Origin: JADJGC01 sp964576925
GTDB taxonomy: Bacteria; Zixibacteria; MSB-5A5; CAIYYT01
DNA length: 64,000 nt
Reading direction: 5' to 3'
Assembly (NCBI GenBank): GCA_964576925.1
Contig: CAZNWJ010000005.1
Span: forward strand, 1-64,000
How positions within the stretch are numbered: the stretch's first letter is position 1; each line of letters starts with the position of its first letter. The position numbers and the translations under genes are program-made. The notes under the pieces were generated by a model, which saw nothing but the letters and a program-made list of their open reading frames with translations, did not search any database and had not been told where the DNA came from. Below, in pieces: positions 8,476 through 17,422 of the stretch.

Positions 8476-10404
8476 CTATTTGCTTCCCGCCTTGGTGTAG
8501 TTCAGCAAGCCGCCGGCCTGGAGGATGGAAATTTGGCGCGGGGAAAGATCGAACTGGGCTTCGAAGTCGTAGCCTTGAGAAGCGTTGCGCACGGTCAGGC
8601 GGTTGCCGGCTTTGAGTTTGGCGGCGACATCCCCGATTTCGAGAACATCTTCCTGCTTGATCTTGTCATAATCCGCCGGATTGACGAAGGTCAACGGCAG
8701 GATGCCGAAATTCACCAGGTTGGTTTTGTGAATGCGGGCGAAGCTCTTGGCGATCACAAACTGCAGGCCGAGATACATCGGCGCCAGTGCCGCATGCTCG
8801 CGCGAACTGCCCTGGCCGTAGTTGTCGCCGCCGACGATCGTGAAGCTGCCGGCCTCCTTGGCGCGCTTGGCGAATTCCTTGTCGACCTGGAAAAATACAA
8901 ACTCCGAGATCGCCGGGATATTCGACCGCAGCGGCAGCACCTTGGCGCCGGCGGGCATGATATGATCGGTCGTGATGTTATCACCGAGTTTGAGCAGCGC
9001 CTTGCCGGCGAGCTTGGCGGAAATCGCCCCGCGCAACGGCAGCGGCTTGATATTCGGGCCGCGCGCGATTTCGGGACGGTCGCCATTTTTGGACGGCGGA
9101 ATAATACCGCGATCATCGATGTAGAATTTTGCCGGTAAGTCAAGATTGGGCAGCTTACCGAGATCGCGCGGATCGGTGATGACACCTTTCAGCGCGGTTG
9201 CAGCACAGGTTTCCGGCGAAGCGAGATAGACGTACGAATCCTTGGTGCCGGCGCGGCCCTCGAAATTGCGGTTGAACGAGCGCACCGAGACGCCTCCGGA
9301 GGGCGGCGCCTGACCCATGCCGATACAGGGACCGCAAGCTGATTCGAGAATTCGCGCGCCCGACTGGATTACCTTGGCCAGCGCTCCGGAGTTGGCGATC
9401 ATGGTGTAGACCTGCTTGGAACCCGGCGTGACGGTCAGATCGAGCTGCGGGAAAACCTGTTCACCGTTGAGAATCGCGGCGGTGATTTCCAGATCATAGA
9501 GTGACGAATTGGTGCAGGAGCCGATGCAAACCTGATGCACCTTCTTGCCGGCCACCTGGCGCACGGGCACGACGTTGTCGGGCGAATGCGGCTGGGCGAT
9601 CATCGGTTCGAGTTTGTCGAGGTCGATTTCGATAAGCTTGTCGTAAGTCGCGTCGGCATCGGGGCCGACGGCTTTCCAGTCCTGCTCGCGATTCTGCGCC
9701 GCAAGATACTCCTTGGTTCTCTCGTCGGACGGGAAAATCGAGCAGGTAGCACCGAGTTCGGCACCCATGTTGGTGATGGTGGCGCGCTGGGTAACGGTCA
9801 ACGATTTGACGCCTTCGCCATGATATTCGATGACGTTGCCGACACCGCCCTTGACGGTGAGGATGCGGAGGACTTCCAGAATGATATCCTTGCCCGACAC
9901 CCACGGCTGCAGGCTACCCTTCAGATGCACGCCGACCACCTTAGGGCAAGGCAGGTAGAACGCGCCGCCGCCCATAGCGACCGCGACATCGAGACCGCCG
10001 GCGCCGATGGCGATCATGCCGAGTGCGCCATTGGTCGGGGTGTGCGAATCGGATCCCAGCAGGGTCAAACCCGGCTTGCCAAAGCGTTCCAGATGCACCT
10101 GATGGCAAATACCGTTGCCGGGTTTCGAGAAATAAATCCCGTAGTTGGCAGCGACCGTCTGCAGGTAGCGATGATCGTCGGCGTTTTCGAAGCCGGTTTG
10201 CAGCATGTTGTGATCGACGTACGAGACCGAGAGTTGCGTCTTTACCCGGTTGATCCCCATCGCCTCGAATTGCAGATAGGCCATGGTGCCGGTGGCATCC
10301 TGGGTCAGGGTTTGGTCGATGCGAATCCCGATTTCGGTGCCCGGTTTGAGTTCGCCGTCGACGAGGTGAGCTTTTAAGATTTTATGGGTTAATGACTCAG
10401 CCAC
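8476..10404 (-). CDS. acn: aconitate hydratase
   Basis: A 642-residue aconitase of the shorter (~640 residue) bacterial class. It converts citrate to isocitrate in the TCA cycle using a 4Fe-4S cluster. The three cluster cysteines are visible in CIGSCTNSS and CGPCIGMG. Other landmarks are GSDSHTPTNGALG, GGDNYGQGSSREHAAL and TTDHIMPAGA in the C-terminal swivel domain. The start is GTG 10404 after GGAGGAC. It is divergent from pheA with 146 bases between, which must hold both promoters. The gene looks complete and intact. Confidence 0.95.
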   Translation of the reverse strand: MAESLTHKILKAHLVDGELKPGTEIGIRIDQTLTQDATGTMAYLQFEAMGINRVKTQLSVSYVDHNMLQTGFENADDHRYLQTVAANYGIYFSKPGNGICHQVHLERFGKPGLTLLGSDSHTPTNGALGMIAIGAGGLDVAVAMGGGAFYLPCPKVVGVHLKGSLQPWVSGKDIILEVLRILTVKGGVGNVIEYHGEGVKSLTVTQRATITNMGAELGATCSIFPSDERTKEYLAAQNREQDWKAVGPDADATYDKLIEIDLDKLEPMIAQPHSPDNVVPVRQVAGKKVHQVCIGSCTNSSLYDLEITAAILNGEQVFPQLDLTVTPGSKQVYTMIANSGALAKVIQSGARILESACGPCIGMGQAPPSGGVSVRSFNRNFEGRAGTKDSYVYLASPETCAATALKGVITDPRDLGKLPNLDLPAKFYIDDRGIIPPSKNGDRPEIARGPNIKPLPLRGAISAKLAGKALLKLGDNITTDHIMPAGAKVLPLRSNIPAISEFVFFQVDKEFAKRAKEAGSFTIVGGDNYGQGSSREHAALAPMYLGLQFVIAKSFARIHKTNLVNFGILPLTFVNPADYDKIKQEDVLEIGDVAAKLKAGNRLTVRNASQGYDFEAQFDLSPRQISILQAGGLLNYTKAGSK

Positions 10405-10550
10405 AATTGTCCTCCGTGTGGAAAAACCACTACATTCTTATCGGATATTAATACGCAAAAACCGGGACAGGGCAAATGGAAATCGCACACCTCGTGTGAT
10501 CATGCACTCCACGACTTGACGATTGGAGCAGAATTGCCGACAATGGTCGT

Positions 10551-11375
10551 ATGGCGAAGAACATCATCGCGTTCCAGGGTGAACGCGGGTCGTTTTCGGA
10601 AGAGGCCGGGCTGAAGTTTTTCGGCGCGGGTGCGACCCCATTCCCGCAGGAGAGTTTTCCGGAAGTCTTTGCCGCCGTTGAAGCTGGCAAGGCGAGCCAC
10701 GGTGTCGTGCCGGTCGAAAACTCGCTGGTGGGGAGTATTCACCAGAACTACGACCTGCTCCTGAAGCACAATCTCAAGATTGTCGGCGAGCAGAATCTGC
10801 GAATCAACCATCACCTGATCGCCAATCCGGGGGTCGGGCTGGCGGAATTGACCGAGGTGCGGTCGCATCCGGTGGCGCTCGATCAGTGCAAGGATTTCCT
10901 GCACAAGAATCCGAAACTGCAGGCAATTGTCGAGTACGACACCGCCGGGTCGGTGAAGCTGATCAAGGAGAAATCATTGCGGCAGTCGGCGGCGATTGCG
11001 GGATCGTACGCGGCGGAGCTGTACGAAATGCAGATTTTGGCTTCCGCGATCCAGGATGAACCGGATAACTACACGCGCTTCCTGATTCTCTCAAAGTCAC
11101 CGGCGGAACGCGGCGAAAAGTCGAAGACTTCAATTGTGTTTGCGCTGAAGAATCTGCCGGGGGTGCTCTTCAAGGCCCTGTCAGTGTTTGCTCTGCGCGA
11201 CTTGGATTTGACCAAGATTGAATCGCGGCCGCTGCGCAAGAAGGCCTGGGAGTATTATTTCTATCTCGATTTTGTCGGCCACATTGATGACGAAGCCGCC
11301 AAGAATGCGATCGCGCACTTGCGGGAGATCACGACGTTTTTGAAAATCCTGGGATCGTATCCGGCGGCGGAGTAG
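10551..11375 (+). CDS. pheA: prephenate dehydratase
   Basis: A 274-residue monofunctional enzyme that converts prephenate to phenylpyruvate in phenylalanine synthesis. Residues 1-185 form the dehydratase domain (FQGERGSFSEEAG, GVVPVENSLVGSIHQNYDLL, and DNYTRFLIL with the catalytic TRF motif). Residues ~195-270 form an ACT regulatory domain with the phenylalanine-binding motif ESRP at the expected place, so feedback inhibition is likely. There is no fused chorismate mutase. The start ATG 10551 lacks a strong ribosome site. The gene stands alone and is divergent from acn. Confidence 0.95.
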   Translation: MAKNIIAFQGERGSFSEEAGLKFFGAGATPFPQESFPEVFAAVEAGKASHGVVPVENSLVGSIHQNYDLLLKHNLKIVGEQNLRINHHLIANPGVGLAELTEVRSHPVALDQCKDFLHKNPKLQAIVEYDTAGSVKLIKEKSLRQSAAIAGSYAAELYEMQILASAIQDEPDNYTRFLILSKSPAERGEKSKTSIVFALKNLPGVLFKALSVFALRDLDLTKIESRPLRKKAWEYYFYLDFVGHIDDEAAKNAIAHLREITTFLKILGSYPAAE

Positions 11376-11439
11376 GAACTGCCGCAACTAGCTTAACCCT
11401 CGTTATGGGACAACCTCTTGAATCCTGACAATCAACGTA

Positions 11440-11504
11440 GATTGCTTCGTCGCGGTAGGGGGAATGTTTAAGAAGGGGGCGTCGTTCGCTCCTCGCAATG
11501 ACAG
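11440..11504. repeat. dispersed repeat, copy 1 (GATTGCTTCG...GCAATGACAG)
   Basis: The element starts GATTGCTTCGTCGCGG and ends CGTTCGCTCCTCGCAATGAC, so its ends pair (ATTGC with GCAAT). A second copy lies at 11836-11900 with a different centre. Related short elements are scattered in many bacterial genomes; they look like non-autonomous MITE-like DNA. Confidence 0.7.
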
Positions 11505-11514
11505 TCCAAAGTAC

Positions 11515-11754
11515 TTAGCTCTGTGGTGTACGGGCAGCCGATGTCTTCCAGAAGGCAGTGTAGGTAATGCCGTCGCCCCAGAGGCGGTCTTCGCAAAGCC
11601 AGGCGCCGTTGGTCAGTGCGACCAAACGGCGGACTTCGGCGTTCTTCTCGTCCTGAGGCAGGTTGCGGAATCTTTCTTGTTCTTCCTCGCTCCAGGCGCG
11701 CCCATTGGCCGCTTTGAAGAGGTCGAGGAAGCTGTAGCAGCAGTTTTCAGACAT
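11515..11754 (-). CDS. small conserved-looking hypothetical protein
   Basis: A 79-residue protein starting MSENCCYSFLDLFKAANGRA at 11754, four bases after an AAAGGA ribosome site. It is soluble, rich in acidic and aromatic residues, with a predicted helical middle (EEEQERFRNLPQDEKN) and a short C-terminal stretch containing WLCEDRLWGD. The three cysteines do not form a known metal motif. It lies between two copies of a dispersed repeat. Codon use looks normal. Function unknown. Confidence 0.6.
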   Translation of the reverse strand: MSENCCYSFLDLFKAANGRAWSEEEQERFRNLPQDEKNAEVRRLVALTNGAWLCEDRLWGDGITYTAFWKTSAARTPQS

Positions 11755-11835
11755 TCGGGTTCCTTTGCGTTCGTTGTCAATGAGAATACGGAATAGAGTT
11801 AAGGGCGGTAGTGGAATCTTTTCGGGATGGGAAAA

Positions 11836-11900
11836 GATTGCTTCGTCGCGGCAGTCGCAGTTTCTGAGAATCGAGATGCGTTCGCTCCTCGCAATGACAG
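11836..11900. repeat. dispersed repeat, copy 2 (GATTGCTTCG...GCAATGACAG)
   Basis: Second copy of the element at 11440-11504. The first 16 and last 20 bases are nearly identical to copy 1, while the middle differs. Confidence 0.7.
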
Positions 11901-11929
11901 GGTTCGATTCTGGTGGTGCATGCGTAGTG

Positions 11930-11987
11930 TGCGTCAGGTCACAATCCCGTCCTCGCTGGCGCTCGGCCGGGATCAAGATCTGACGCA
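11930..11987. repeat. 58-base structured repeat, copy A
   Basis: The outer 8-bp stem TGCGTCAG/CTGACGCA encloses a 42-base core that is almost identical to the core at 22025-22082, including an inner ATCCCG/CGGGAT stem. The outer stems of the two copies differ at three positions, and each change is matched on the other side of the stem. The rest of 11755-12176 holds repeat copy 2, a small TCCGAC hairpin at 12045-12060 followed by CCTAC, and no gene. Confidence 0.75.
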
Positions 11988-12176
11988 ACGAGAGAGAAGA
12001 GGCGCAGAATCGGGTTGTAGGCCTGACGGAACGAGAGATAAGCATCCGACTGAAGTCGGACCTACAAGAACGAATAAGTGGTAGAGCTCAATGGAAGAGT
12101 GACAACACGCAAAGATGCGTTCTTGCGTTCAAGAGGCCAAGTTGCGAGATTGGTAGCTCGATGAACGGATGCCTCG

Positions 12177-12431
12177 ATGGATAAGCTTACGTTGCTCGGC
12201 CTGGTTGCCGGGGCCTGCACGACCTTCTCGTTTGTGCCGCAATTGCTGAAGATCTGGAGATCGAAATCGACGCATGATATTTCTCTGGCGATGTACGCCG
12301 TAATCAGCACCGGGGTCATGCTCTGGCTGATCTACGGATTGATTGTTGATGATCTGCCGATCATCATTGCCAACGCGGTGGCGCTCTTCTTTACAGTCGG
12401 TATCCTCACTTTCAAGCTCAAGTACAAGTAA
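12177..12431 (+). CDS. SemiSWEET-family sugar transporter
   Basis: An 84-residue membrane protein with three transmembrane helices (~5-24, 36-56, 59-80), the size of bacterial SemiSWEETs. The PQ-loop proline-glutamine pair is present in TTFSFVPQLLKIWRSKST, and W/N residues of the sugar pocket are plausible at MLWLIYG and IIIANAVAL. SemiSWEETs act as homodimers for passive sugar uniport, although some PQ-loop proteins move other small molecules. It lies 65 bases upstream of the photolyase gene on the same strand, with no clear functional link. Confidence 0.88.
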   Translation: MDKLTLLGLVAGACTTFSFVPQLLKIWRSKSTHDISLAMYAVISTGVMLWLIYGLIVDDLPIIIANAVALFFTVGILTFKLKYK

Positions 12432-12496
12432 AGAAAGATACTTCGACAAGGCGAACCGGATCGTCGACTCCTTGTTTGATTATTCGTAGGAGGAGT

Positions 12497-13876
12497 ATGG
12501 CCGTACGTTCGCAAACAGTTGATCCGCAGCGCGTTCGCGCGCTCGTTCGCCGTGATTGGGGAAGTGGGCCGATCGTGTACTGGATGAGCCGCGACCAGCG
12601 CGTTCACGACAACTGGGCGCTGCTTTATAGCCAGCAGTTAGCCAGGGAGCGCCGTCAAGGGCTCATCGTTGTGTTCTGTCTGCAGTCGGAGTTTCTCGGG
12701 GCGACGCTGCGGCAGTATGAATTCATGCTCAAGGGGCTGGAACAGGTCGAGGCAGAATTACGCCGGCGCAACATTCCCTTACGTCTGTTGTTCGGTGATC
12801 CCGAAAGAGTCTTGCGGGAGTTTATTGCGGCGAATCAAGCGGGCGCGCTGGTCACCGATTTCACCGCCCTGCGGATCCAGCGCACCTGGAAAGAGAAGAT
12901 CGCGAGGGAGATTTCGATTCCCTTTCTTGAAGTCGATGCCCACAACGTCGTGCCCTGCTGGGTGGCGTCGTCAAAGCAGGAATTTGCCGCCTATACGATC
13001 AGGCCGAAAATCCACAAACTGCTACCGCAGTTTCTGACCGAGTTTCCGGTCCTCCAACGGCATCCGTACGGTTCTGCCAACGACCATCTCAGGATCGACT
13101 GGGGAGCAGTGCGCGGCTTGCTCAAGGTCGATCGCAACGTCGGCGAAGTTGCCGGAGTTTCCCCCGGTGAACTGGCGGCGCAAAACCGGTTGACTGAGTT
13201 CGTGCAGGGCGGCCTGTCGCGTTACTACGCTGAGCGCAATCTGCCGACACACGACGCACAATCGAATCTGTCGCCCTACCTGCACTTCGGCCAAATTTCG
13301 GCGCAGCGGGTAGCCCTGGAAGTGCAGCGGCCGTTTCTTGACATAGCGGCGCAGGAGGCCTTCCTGGAAGAACTGATCGTACGCCGCGAGCTTTCGGACA
13401 ATTACTGCCACAATTGTACGCACTATGATTCGTTTGACGGTTTCCCGGAGTGGGCACAAGAGAGTTTGAACGAACATCGCGGGGACTTACGGACGCACAT
13501 CTATTCGCGCGCAGAACTTGAACACGCGCAGACCCATGATGATCTTTGGAATGCCGCACAATTGGAAATGGTGACGACGGGGAAAATGCACGGGTACCTG
13601 CGGATGTACTGGGCGAAAAAGATTCTCGAGTGGACGCACGCGCCCGAAAGGGCACAGGAAATCGCGATCTACCTTAACGACCGTTACGAACTTGACGGCC
13701 GCGATCCTAACGGTTATACGGGCATCGCCTGGAGTATCGGCGGAGTGCATGATCGCGCCTGGGGCGAGCGCGCGGTGTTTGGCAAAGTCCGTTACATGAG
13801 CTATGATGGCTGCGCGCGGAAGTTCGATGTGAAGCAATATATCGGGCGATTTGCGGAGCAACAGAAGCTGTTATGA
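12497..13876 (+). CDS. phr: class II deoxyribodipyrimidine photolyase
   Basis: A 459-residue FAD enzyme that repairs cyclobutane pyrimidine dimers with blue light. The class II pattern is clear: GPIVYWMSRDQRVHDNWALL at the start, VFCLQSEFLGA, then the FAD/DNA-binding half with LSPYLHFGQIS, RRELSDNYCH, and near the C-terminus MYWAKKILEW, LNDRYELDGRDPNGYTG and WSIGGVHDRAW. The start ATG 12497 follows AGGAGG closely and removes seven residues of an earlier in-frame ATG. It suggests the organism sees sunlight at least some of the time. Confidence 0.95.
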   Translation: MAVRSQTVDPQRVRALVRRDWGSGPIVYWMSRDQRVHDNWALLYSQQLARERRQGLIVVFCLQSEFLGATLRQYEFMLKGLEQVEAELRRRNIPLRLLFGDPERVLREFIAANQAGALVTDFTALRIQRTWKEKIAREISIPFLEVDAHNVVPCWVASSKQEFAAYTIRPKIHKLLPQFLTEFPVLQRHPYGSANDHLRIDWGAVRGLLKVDRNVGEVAGVSPGELAAQNRLTEFVQGGLSRYYAERNLPTHDAQSNLSPYLHFGQISAQRVALEVQRPFLDIAAQEAFLEELIVRRELSDNYCHNCTHYDSFDGFPEWAQESLNEHRGDLRTHIYSRAELEHAQTHDDLWNAAQLEMVTTGKMHGYLRMYWAKKILEWTHAPERAQEIAIYLNDRYELDGRDPNGYTGIAWSIGGVHDRAWGERAVFGKVRYMSYDGCARKFDVKQYIGRFAEQQKLL

Positions 13877-13970
13877 GTGTGACACACCCCGTCTCCGACC
13901 CTCGTGCCTCGGGTCGGAGCCACCCCTCTCGAGAGGGGAATTTGACGAATTACGATTGGCTGATGTGCGG

Positions 13971-14444
13971 ATGAAGGTCTACACCCTCAAGGCGGAGCAA
14001 TTCGTGCCGCGGCCGCTTGCCGAAGTCTTTGCGTTCTTTGAGCGGCCGGAGAACCTGGCGAAGATTACACCGCCATCGCTTGGATTTGTCATTCTGACGC
14101 CCTTGCCGATTGAAATGAAGGCCGGGGCTTTGATTGACTACACGATCAAGGTGGCGGGCTTGCGTTTGCGTTGGCGGACGCTGATTTCCTCGTACGATCC
14201 GCCGCATTCATTCGTCGATGAGCAAATCAAGGGGCCTTATAAGTTGTGGCATCATACTCATAGGTTTCGGCAGGTCGACGGCGGCACTTTGATTTCCGAT
14301 GAAGTCAAGTATGCGCTGCCATTGGGTTTGCTGGGACGTCTGGCGCATGCGCTGTTTGTGCGGCGGCAATTGAAGGGGATATTTGCGTATCGGGAGAAGG
14401 TGATCGGGGAGAGGTTTGGTCAAGCGACGAAGATGACAAGTTAG
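13971..14444 (+). CDS. SRPBCC (START-like) ligand-binding family protein
   Basis: A 157-residue protein with the helix-grip pattern of the SRPBCC superfamily. It begins MKVYTLKAEQFVPRPLAEVF, followed by FFERPENLAKITPPSLGF, a common opening of this group, and has a middle beta-sheet (SFVDEQIKGPYKLWHHTHRF) and a C-terminal helix. Similar proteins bind lipids or other small ligands and sit near photolyase or sugar epimerase genes in many bacteria. It starts 94 bases after phr on the same strand. Specific ligand unknown. Confidence 0.8.
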   Translation: MKVYTLKAEQFVPRPLAEVFAFFERPENLAKITPPSLGFVILTPLPIEMKAGALIDYTIKVAGLRLRWRTLISSYDPPHSFVDEQIKGPYKLWHHTHRFRQVDGGTLISDEVKYALPLGLLGRLAHALFVRRQLKGIFAYREKVIGERFGQATKMTS

Positions 14445-14660
14445 AGAAGTCCCACCGCAAGCGGTGGGGCACCGGGCGATTGGCACAGCTGTCAAGAAGG
14501 ATGAATGTCGGAACCCCGAAGTGAGCATTCGCAGGACTTAGCGGCTACCATTTGGGGGTTCCGACCTACTCAGCTGAAAGCGCCAACAAAGTCCCACCAC
14601 CAATGTCCCGCCGCGATCCCTTGTGCCTCGGGACGCATAGCAGGCGGCGGGACACCCGTT
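14445..14660. repeat. hairpin repeat cluster
   Basis: The gap between the SRPBCC gene and the fba terminator contains three inverted repeats: CCCACCGC/GCGGTGGG near 14451-14468, an 11-bp stem GTCGGAACCCC (14507-14517) with its complement (14555-14565) followed by CCTAC, and GTCCCGCCGC/GCGGCGGGAC around 14605-14653. No gene is visible. Confidence 0.7.
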
Positions 14661-14663
14661 ACG

Positions 14664-14694
14664 AATAAAAACGGGCGCAGAAATCTGCGCCCGT
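14664..14694 (-). terminator. Rho-independent terminator of fba
   Basis: A 10-bp perfect stem (ACGGGCGCAG with CTGCGCCCGT, 4-base loop) followed on the minus strand by TTTTATTCG, 27 bases after the aldolase stop codon. Confidence 0.85.
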
Positions 14695-14720
14695 CATGAT
14701 GTCGGCGATTGCGGATGAGT

Positions 14721-15800
14721 CTACGCGACGCCAATCTCCTTGCAGAGATAGACATCCTGAATCGCGTTAAGCAGTTCGATCCCCTCTTTCATTGGGCGCT
14801 GGAACGCTTTGCGGCCGGAGATCAAGCCCATACCGCCGGCACGCTTGTTGATCACGGCGGTCGTGACGGCATCCGCCAAGTCGTTTTTGCCGGAAGCGCC
14901 GCCCGAATTGATCAAGCCCATGCGACCCATGTAGCAGTTGGCAATCTGGTAGCGCACCATGTCGATCGGGTTGTCGGTTGTCAACTGGTCGTAAACTTTC
15001 TTGCTCCACTTGGAGTAGGGCTTGCCGGTGGACTTCTCGACAGCTTCGAAGCCACGATTGTTTTCGGGGAGCTTCTGTTTGATGATGTCGGCCTGCAGCG
15101 TTACGCCGAGATGATTGGCCTGTCCGGTGAGGTCGGCCGAGACGTGGTAATCGACACCGTCGATCTTGAAGGCGTTGTTGCGTGTGTAGCACCAGAGCAC
15201 CGTCACCATGCCAAGTTCGTGGGCGTGCGCGAAGGCTTCGGCGACCTCGACGATCTGGCGGCGCGATTCCTGCGAACCGAAGTAGATCGTCGCGCCGACC
15301 GCAATGGCGCCCATATCGTAGGCGCGGTCGATCGTGCCGAACATCACCTGGTCGTAAGCGTTTGGATAGGAGAGAAATTCATTGTGATTGATCTTGACGA
15401 TAAACGGCATCTTGTGCGCCCACTTGCGCGCGACGGAACCAAGCACGCCGAAGGTTGAGGCAACGGCATTGCAGCCGCCTTCGACGGCGAGGCGGACGAT
15501 ATTCTCCGAATCGAAGTAATCCGGGTTGGGCGCGAACGAGGCGCCGCCGGAGTGTTCGATTCCCTGGTCAACCGGCAAGATCGACATATAGCCCGTATGT
15601 GCCAGGCGACCGTGATGAATCAGCCAGTTGAAGTTTTGCAGCACAGTACTCTGGCGATCGGAAGGAACGAGAACGCGATCGACAAAATCGGCGCCGGGCA
15701 AATGCAACCGCGCCTTGTCGATGGTTTTGCACTGGTGCTCGAGCAAGGTCTTGGCATTCGGCCCGAGCAGCGATTCGATTTGATTAATATTGAGGGTCAT
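14721..15800 (-). CDS. fbaB: class I fructose-bisphosphate aldolase (FbaB/DhnA type)
   Basis: A 359-residue class I aldolase of the DhnA/LacD-like group, which uses a Schiff-base lysine rather than zinc. It splits fructose 1,6-bisphosphate in glycolysis and joins the trioses in gluconeogenesis. Landmarks are MSILPVDQGIEHSGGASF, PFIVKINHNEF, GAIAVGATIYFGS, and near the end GLINSGGASGKND and GLISGRKAFQRP, which fit the phosphate-binding loops. ATG 15800 lies 6 bases after GGAGG; a TTG two codons upstream is less likely. Single-gene transcript with its own terminator. Confidence 0.92.
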   Translation of the reverse strand: MTLNINQIESLLGPNAKTLLEHQCKTIDKARLHLPGADFVDRVLVPSDRQSTVLQNFNWLIHHGRLAHTGYMSILPVDQGIEHSGGASFAPNPDYFDSENIVRLAVEGGCNAVASTFGVLGSVARKWAHKMPFIVKINHNEFLSYPNAYDQVMFGTIDRAYDMGAIAVGATIYFGSQESRRQIVEVAEAFAHAHELGMVTVLWCYTRNNAFKIDGVDYHVSADLTGQANHLGVTLQADIIKQKLPENNRGFEAVEKSTGKPYSKWSKKVYDQLTTDNPIDMVRYQIANCYMGRMGLINSGGASGKNDLADAVTTAVINKRAGGMGLISGRKAFQRPMKEGIELLNAIQDVYLCKEIGVA

Positions 15801-15925
15801 GATCAACCTCCACTGATAGAGAAAGAGATCTCAAGAAAATTAGATGCGATTTCAAGCGATCCGAGAACCGCGTCGTCGTCCTCTGTTTCGACAAATCGGT
15901 CGTTTTTACTAACGTCGCGGCCGCG

Positions 15926-16312
15926 CTAATTTCGGCGTTCGATTACGACCGTGGCAATCGCCAGCGTGCTGGTATGGCTCAGTGAGAGATGTACGGCGGC
16001 GTTGCGCAAACCGGGAACAACCAAATCGGGAATTCCTTCGGCGTTTTGGCGGACGGTCAGCTCACGCCAGTGTCCGGGAGGAAATCCCGCCTGCGAGAGT
16101 GCCTTGAAACCCGCCTCCTTGGCAGCGAAGCGCGCCGCCAACGAAGGAAAAGGATTCTGCTTCAAGAAGCAGAACTGGATTTCGTCGAAGGAATAGACCT
16201 TCTGCAGAAATGCGTCACCAAAGCGCTGGTAGGCGGTCTTGATTCGCTCGATCTCGATCAAGTCGACGCCGATACCCAGCGTGCGTGCATTCTCCCGTTG
16301 TAAGTCACTCAC
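15926..16312 (-). CDS. acpS: holo-[acyl-carrier-protein] synthase
   Basis: A 128-residue AcpS-type phosphopantetheinyl transferase that moves the 4'-phosphopantetheine arm of CoA onto acyl carrier protein. The magnesium-binding aspartate is in GIGVDLIEIERI and the second acidic motif is RFAAKEAGFKAL, both standard; SLSHT near the C-terminus is also conserved. The start is GTG 16312. It is separated by 125 bases from fbaB downstream and by an unusual 350-base gap upstream. Pantothenate genes that feed this step are at 28.7-30.8 kb. Confidence 0.93.
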   Translation of the reverse strand: MSDLQRENARTLGIGVDLIEIERIKTAYQRFGDAFLQKVYSFDEIQFCFLKQNPFPSLAARFAAKEAGFKALSQAGFPPGHWRELTVRQNAEGIPDLVVPGLRNAAVHLSLSHTSTLAIATVVIERRN

Positions 16313-16663
16313 AACAAATAGATAGAATCATCGAGTTGTTTGTGCAAGACTTTCCTGAACTCGGATCAAACCGCGTGCCCACGGGGAGAATATTGCCCGG
16401 TTTGCGAATTCTCTGTTGATCTTGAGGGGATGGCGCGTATATTCTGGCAGGTGTTAGAGAGGGGATTTGAAAATTCTCTAACATTTTTTTCATGAAGGTT
16501 GCCCCCGTATTAGGTTGAGCGTCCTGCCGTGACCTCATTCTCAAGGATGAGTAGCGGGAGCAAAAAGCCGTGGTGGCTGTAAAAACCCTTTAGCGTATTC
16601 GTCTGAGGAGTATTTTTCATTCAGGTGACTACCAGCCCCTCTCTCGCCTTTTTTTATTGCCTC
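16313..16663. other. 350-base intergenic region with possible structured RNA
   Basis: No convincing gene. On the + strand there is a nested stem TCCTGC (16522-16527) with GCGGGA (16554-16559) enclosing CTCAT/ATGAG, then AGCC-GTGGT-GGCT (16566-16578). GTTAGAGA (16453-16460) pairs with TCTCTAAC (16475-16482) and is followed by a run of seven Ts, like a terminator read on the + strand. I could not match it to a known RNA family. The strand of any transcript is uncertain. Confidence 0.35.
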
Positions 16664-17422
16664 TTAACGCTCTTTGGGGACCATCCGCCGCGCCGAAGCG
16701 AAGTAATTGTAGAAGCCGACTTCCGAGAGAAGCTGGTGCATGCCGAGGGTGAGCTTCTCGATGTCGAAGCCGATCGTCGGTGTTTTGGCGTCTATCAAAC
16801 GCACAAAGTGGGCGATAAGCTGAGCCGCGGCAGGGACGGCGTCGGCCTCCATGTGCTTTTCAGCGCCCTTGATCACGATGATGCCGCCGTTGGCATCGAC
16901 CGAGAAGTGCTTCAGGACCGGGTGTTGCTCGATAATCTGCATCTTGGCCTGGCGCAGGACTTCGGCAATTTCGAATCGAGAAACCTCGCCCTGGAAGTGG
17001 CCGAGCGACAGGTTGATTGCGCGGGCGATCGCGGAGATGTGCTCCGGCGTAAACTCGACCTGGGGCGGGGCCTGCTGTTGCGGCGGCGCTGACGGACGCT
17101 TGATCTGCGATTCAAGCGTTGCCAGGGAAGATTTCATGACCAGGTTCAAGGTGGTTGTGTTCAGGTCGGGCTTAGCAAGCACCAGCAGTGTAAACGACGG
17201 GCTGGTGTGAATCCAGATCCAGCCCTGCTTGAAGCGCGCTTTGACTTCGCGCAGTTTTCCGGCTTGCTGGCTAAGGGAGACTATCTTGTTGCAGATCGAC
17301 TCGACGTCGCCGGCTGACAAGCGCGCGGGCAGCAGCTTGTGGAACACGTTGACTTCACGCTCCCAGAGAACGACACCGGAAACGCCCATCACGCCGCGGA
17401 TGGCTTCGATGACCTTCTTCAT
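16664..17422 (-). CDS. Roadblock/LC7-like protein with unknown C-terminal domain
   Basis: A 252-residue soluble protein. Residues ~1-105 look like a Roadblock/LC7 (longin-type) domain: MKKVIEAIRGVMGVSGVVLW, then alternating strands to FTLLVLAKPDLNTTTLNLVM. A proline/glutamine-rich linker (~108-122) leads to a helical C-terminal domain that I do not recognise. Roadblock proteins regulate small Ras-like GTPases such as MglA or gliding and polarity switches. The start overlaps the stop of the upstream gene by four bases, so the two are co-translated. No GTPase gene is nearby. Confidence 0.6.
   Translation of the reverse strand: MKKVIEAIRGVMGVSGVVLWEREVNVFHKLLPARLSAGDVESICNKIVSLSQQAGKLREVKARFKQGWIWIHTSPSFTLLVLAKPDLNTTTLNLVMKSSLATLESQIKRPSAPPQQQAPPQVEFTPEHISAIARAINLSLGHFQGEVSRFEIAEVLRQAKMQIIEQHPVLKHFSVDANGGIIVIKGAEKHMEADAVPAAAQLIAHFVRLIDAKTPTIGFDIEKLTLGMHQLLSEVGFYNYFASARRMVPKER

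Noticed and set aside
9535..10377. Open frame of 280 codons on the + strand within aconitase
   Set aside because: Antisense to a clearly conserved enzyme; no motif and no ribosome site.
14709..15458. Open frame of 249 codons on the + strand within the aldolase gene
   Set aside because: Antisense shadow of the class I aldolase; no recognisable domain.
16305..16493. Possible small gene starting MKKMLENFQIP before acpS
   Set aside because: No ribosome site of quality, the start overlaps a hairpin with a T-run on the other strand, and the sequence looks random.
16522..16578. yybP-ykoY (manganese) riboswitch, suggested by GAGTAGCGGG
   Set aside because: The short match lies in a different structural context and no transporter gene follows on that strand.
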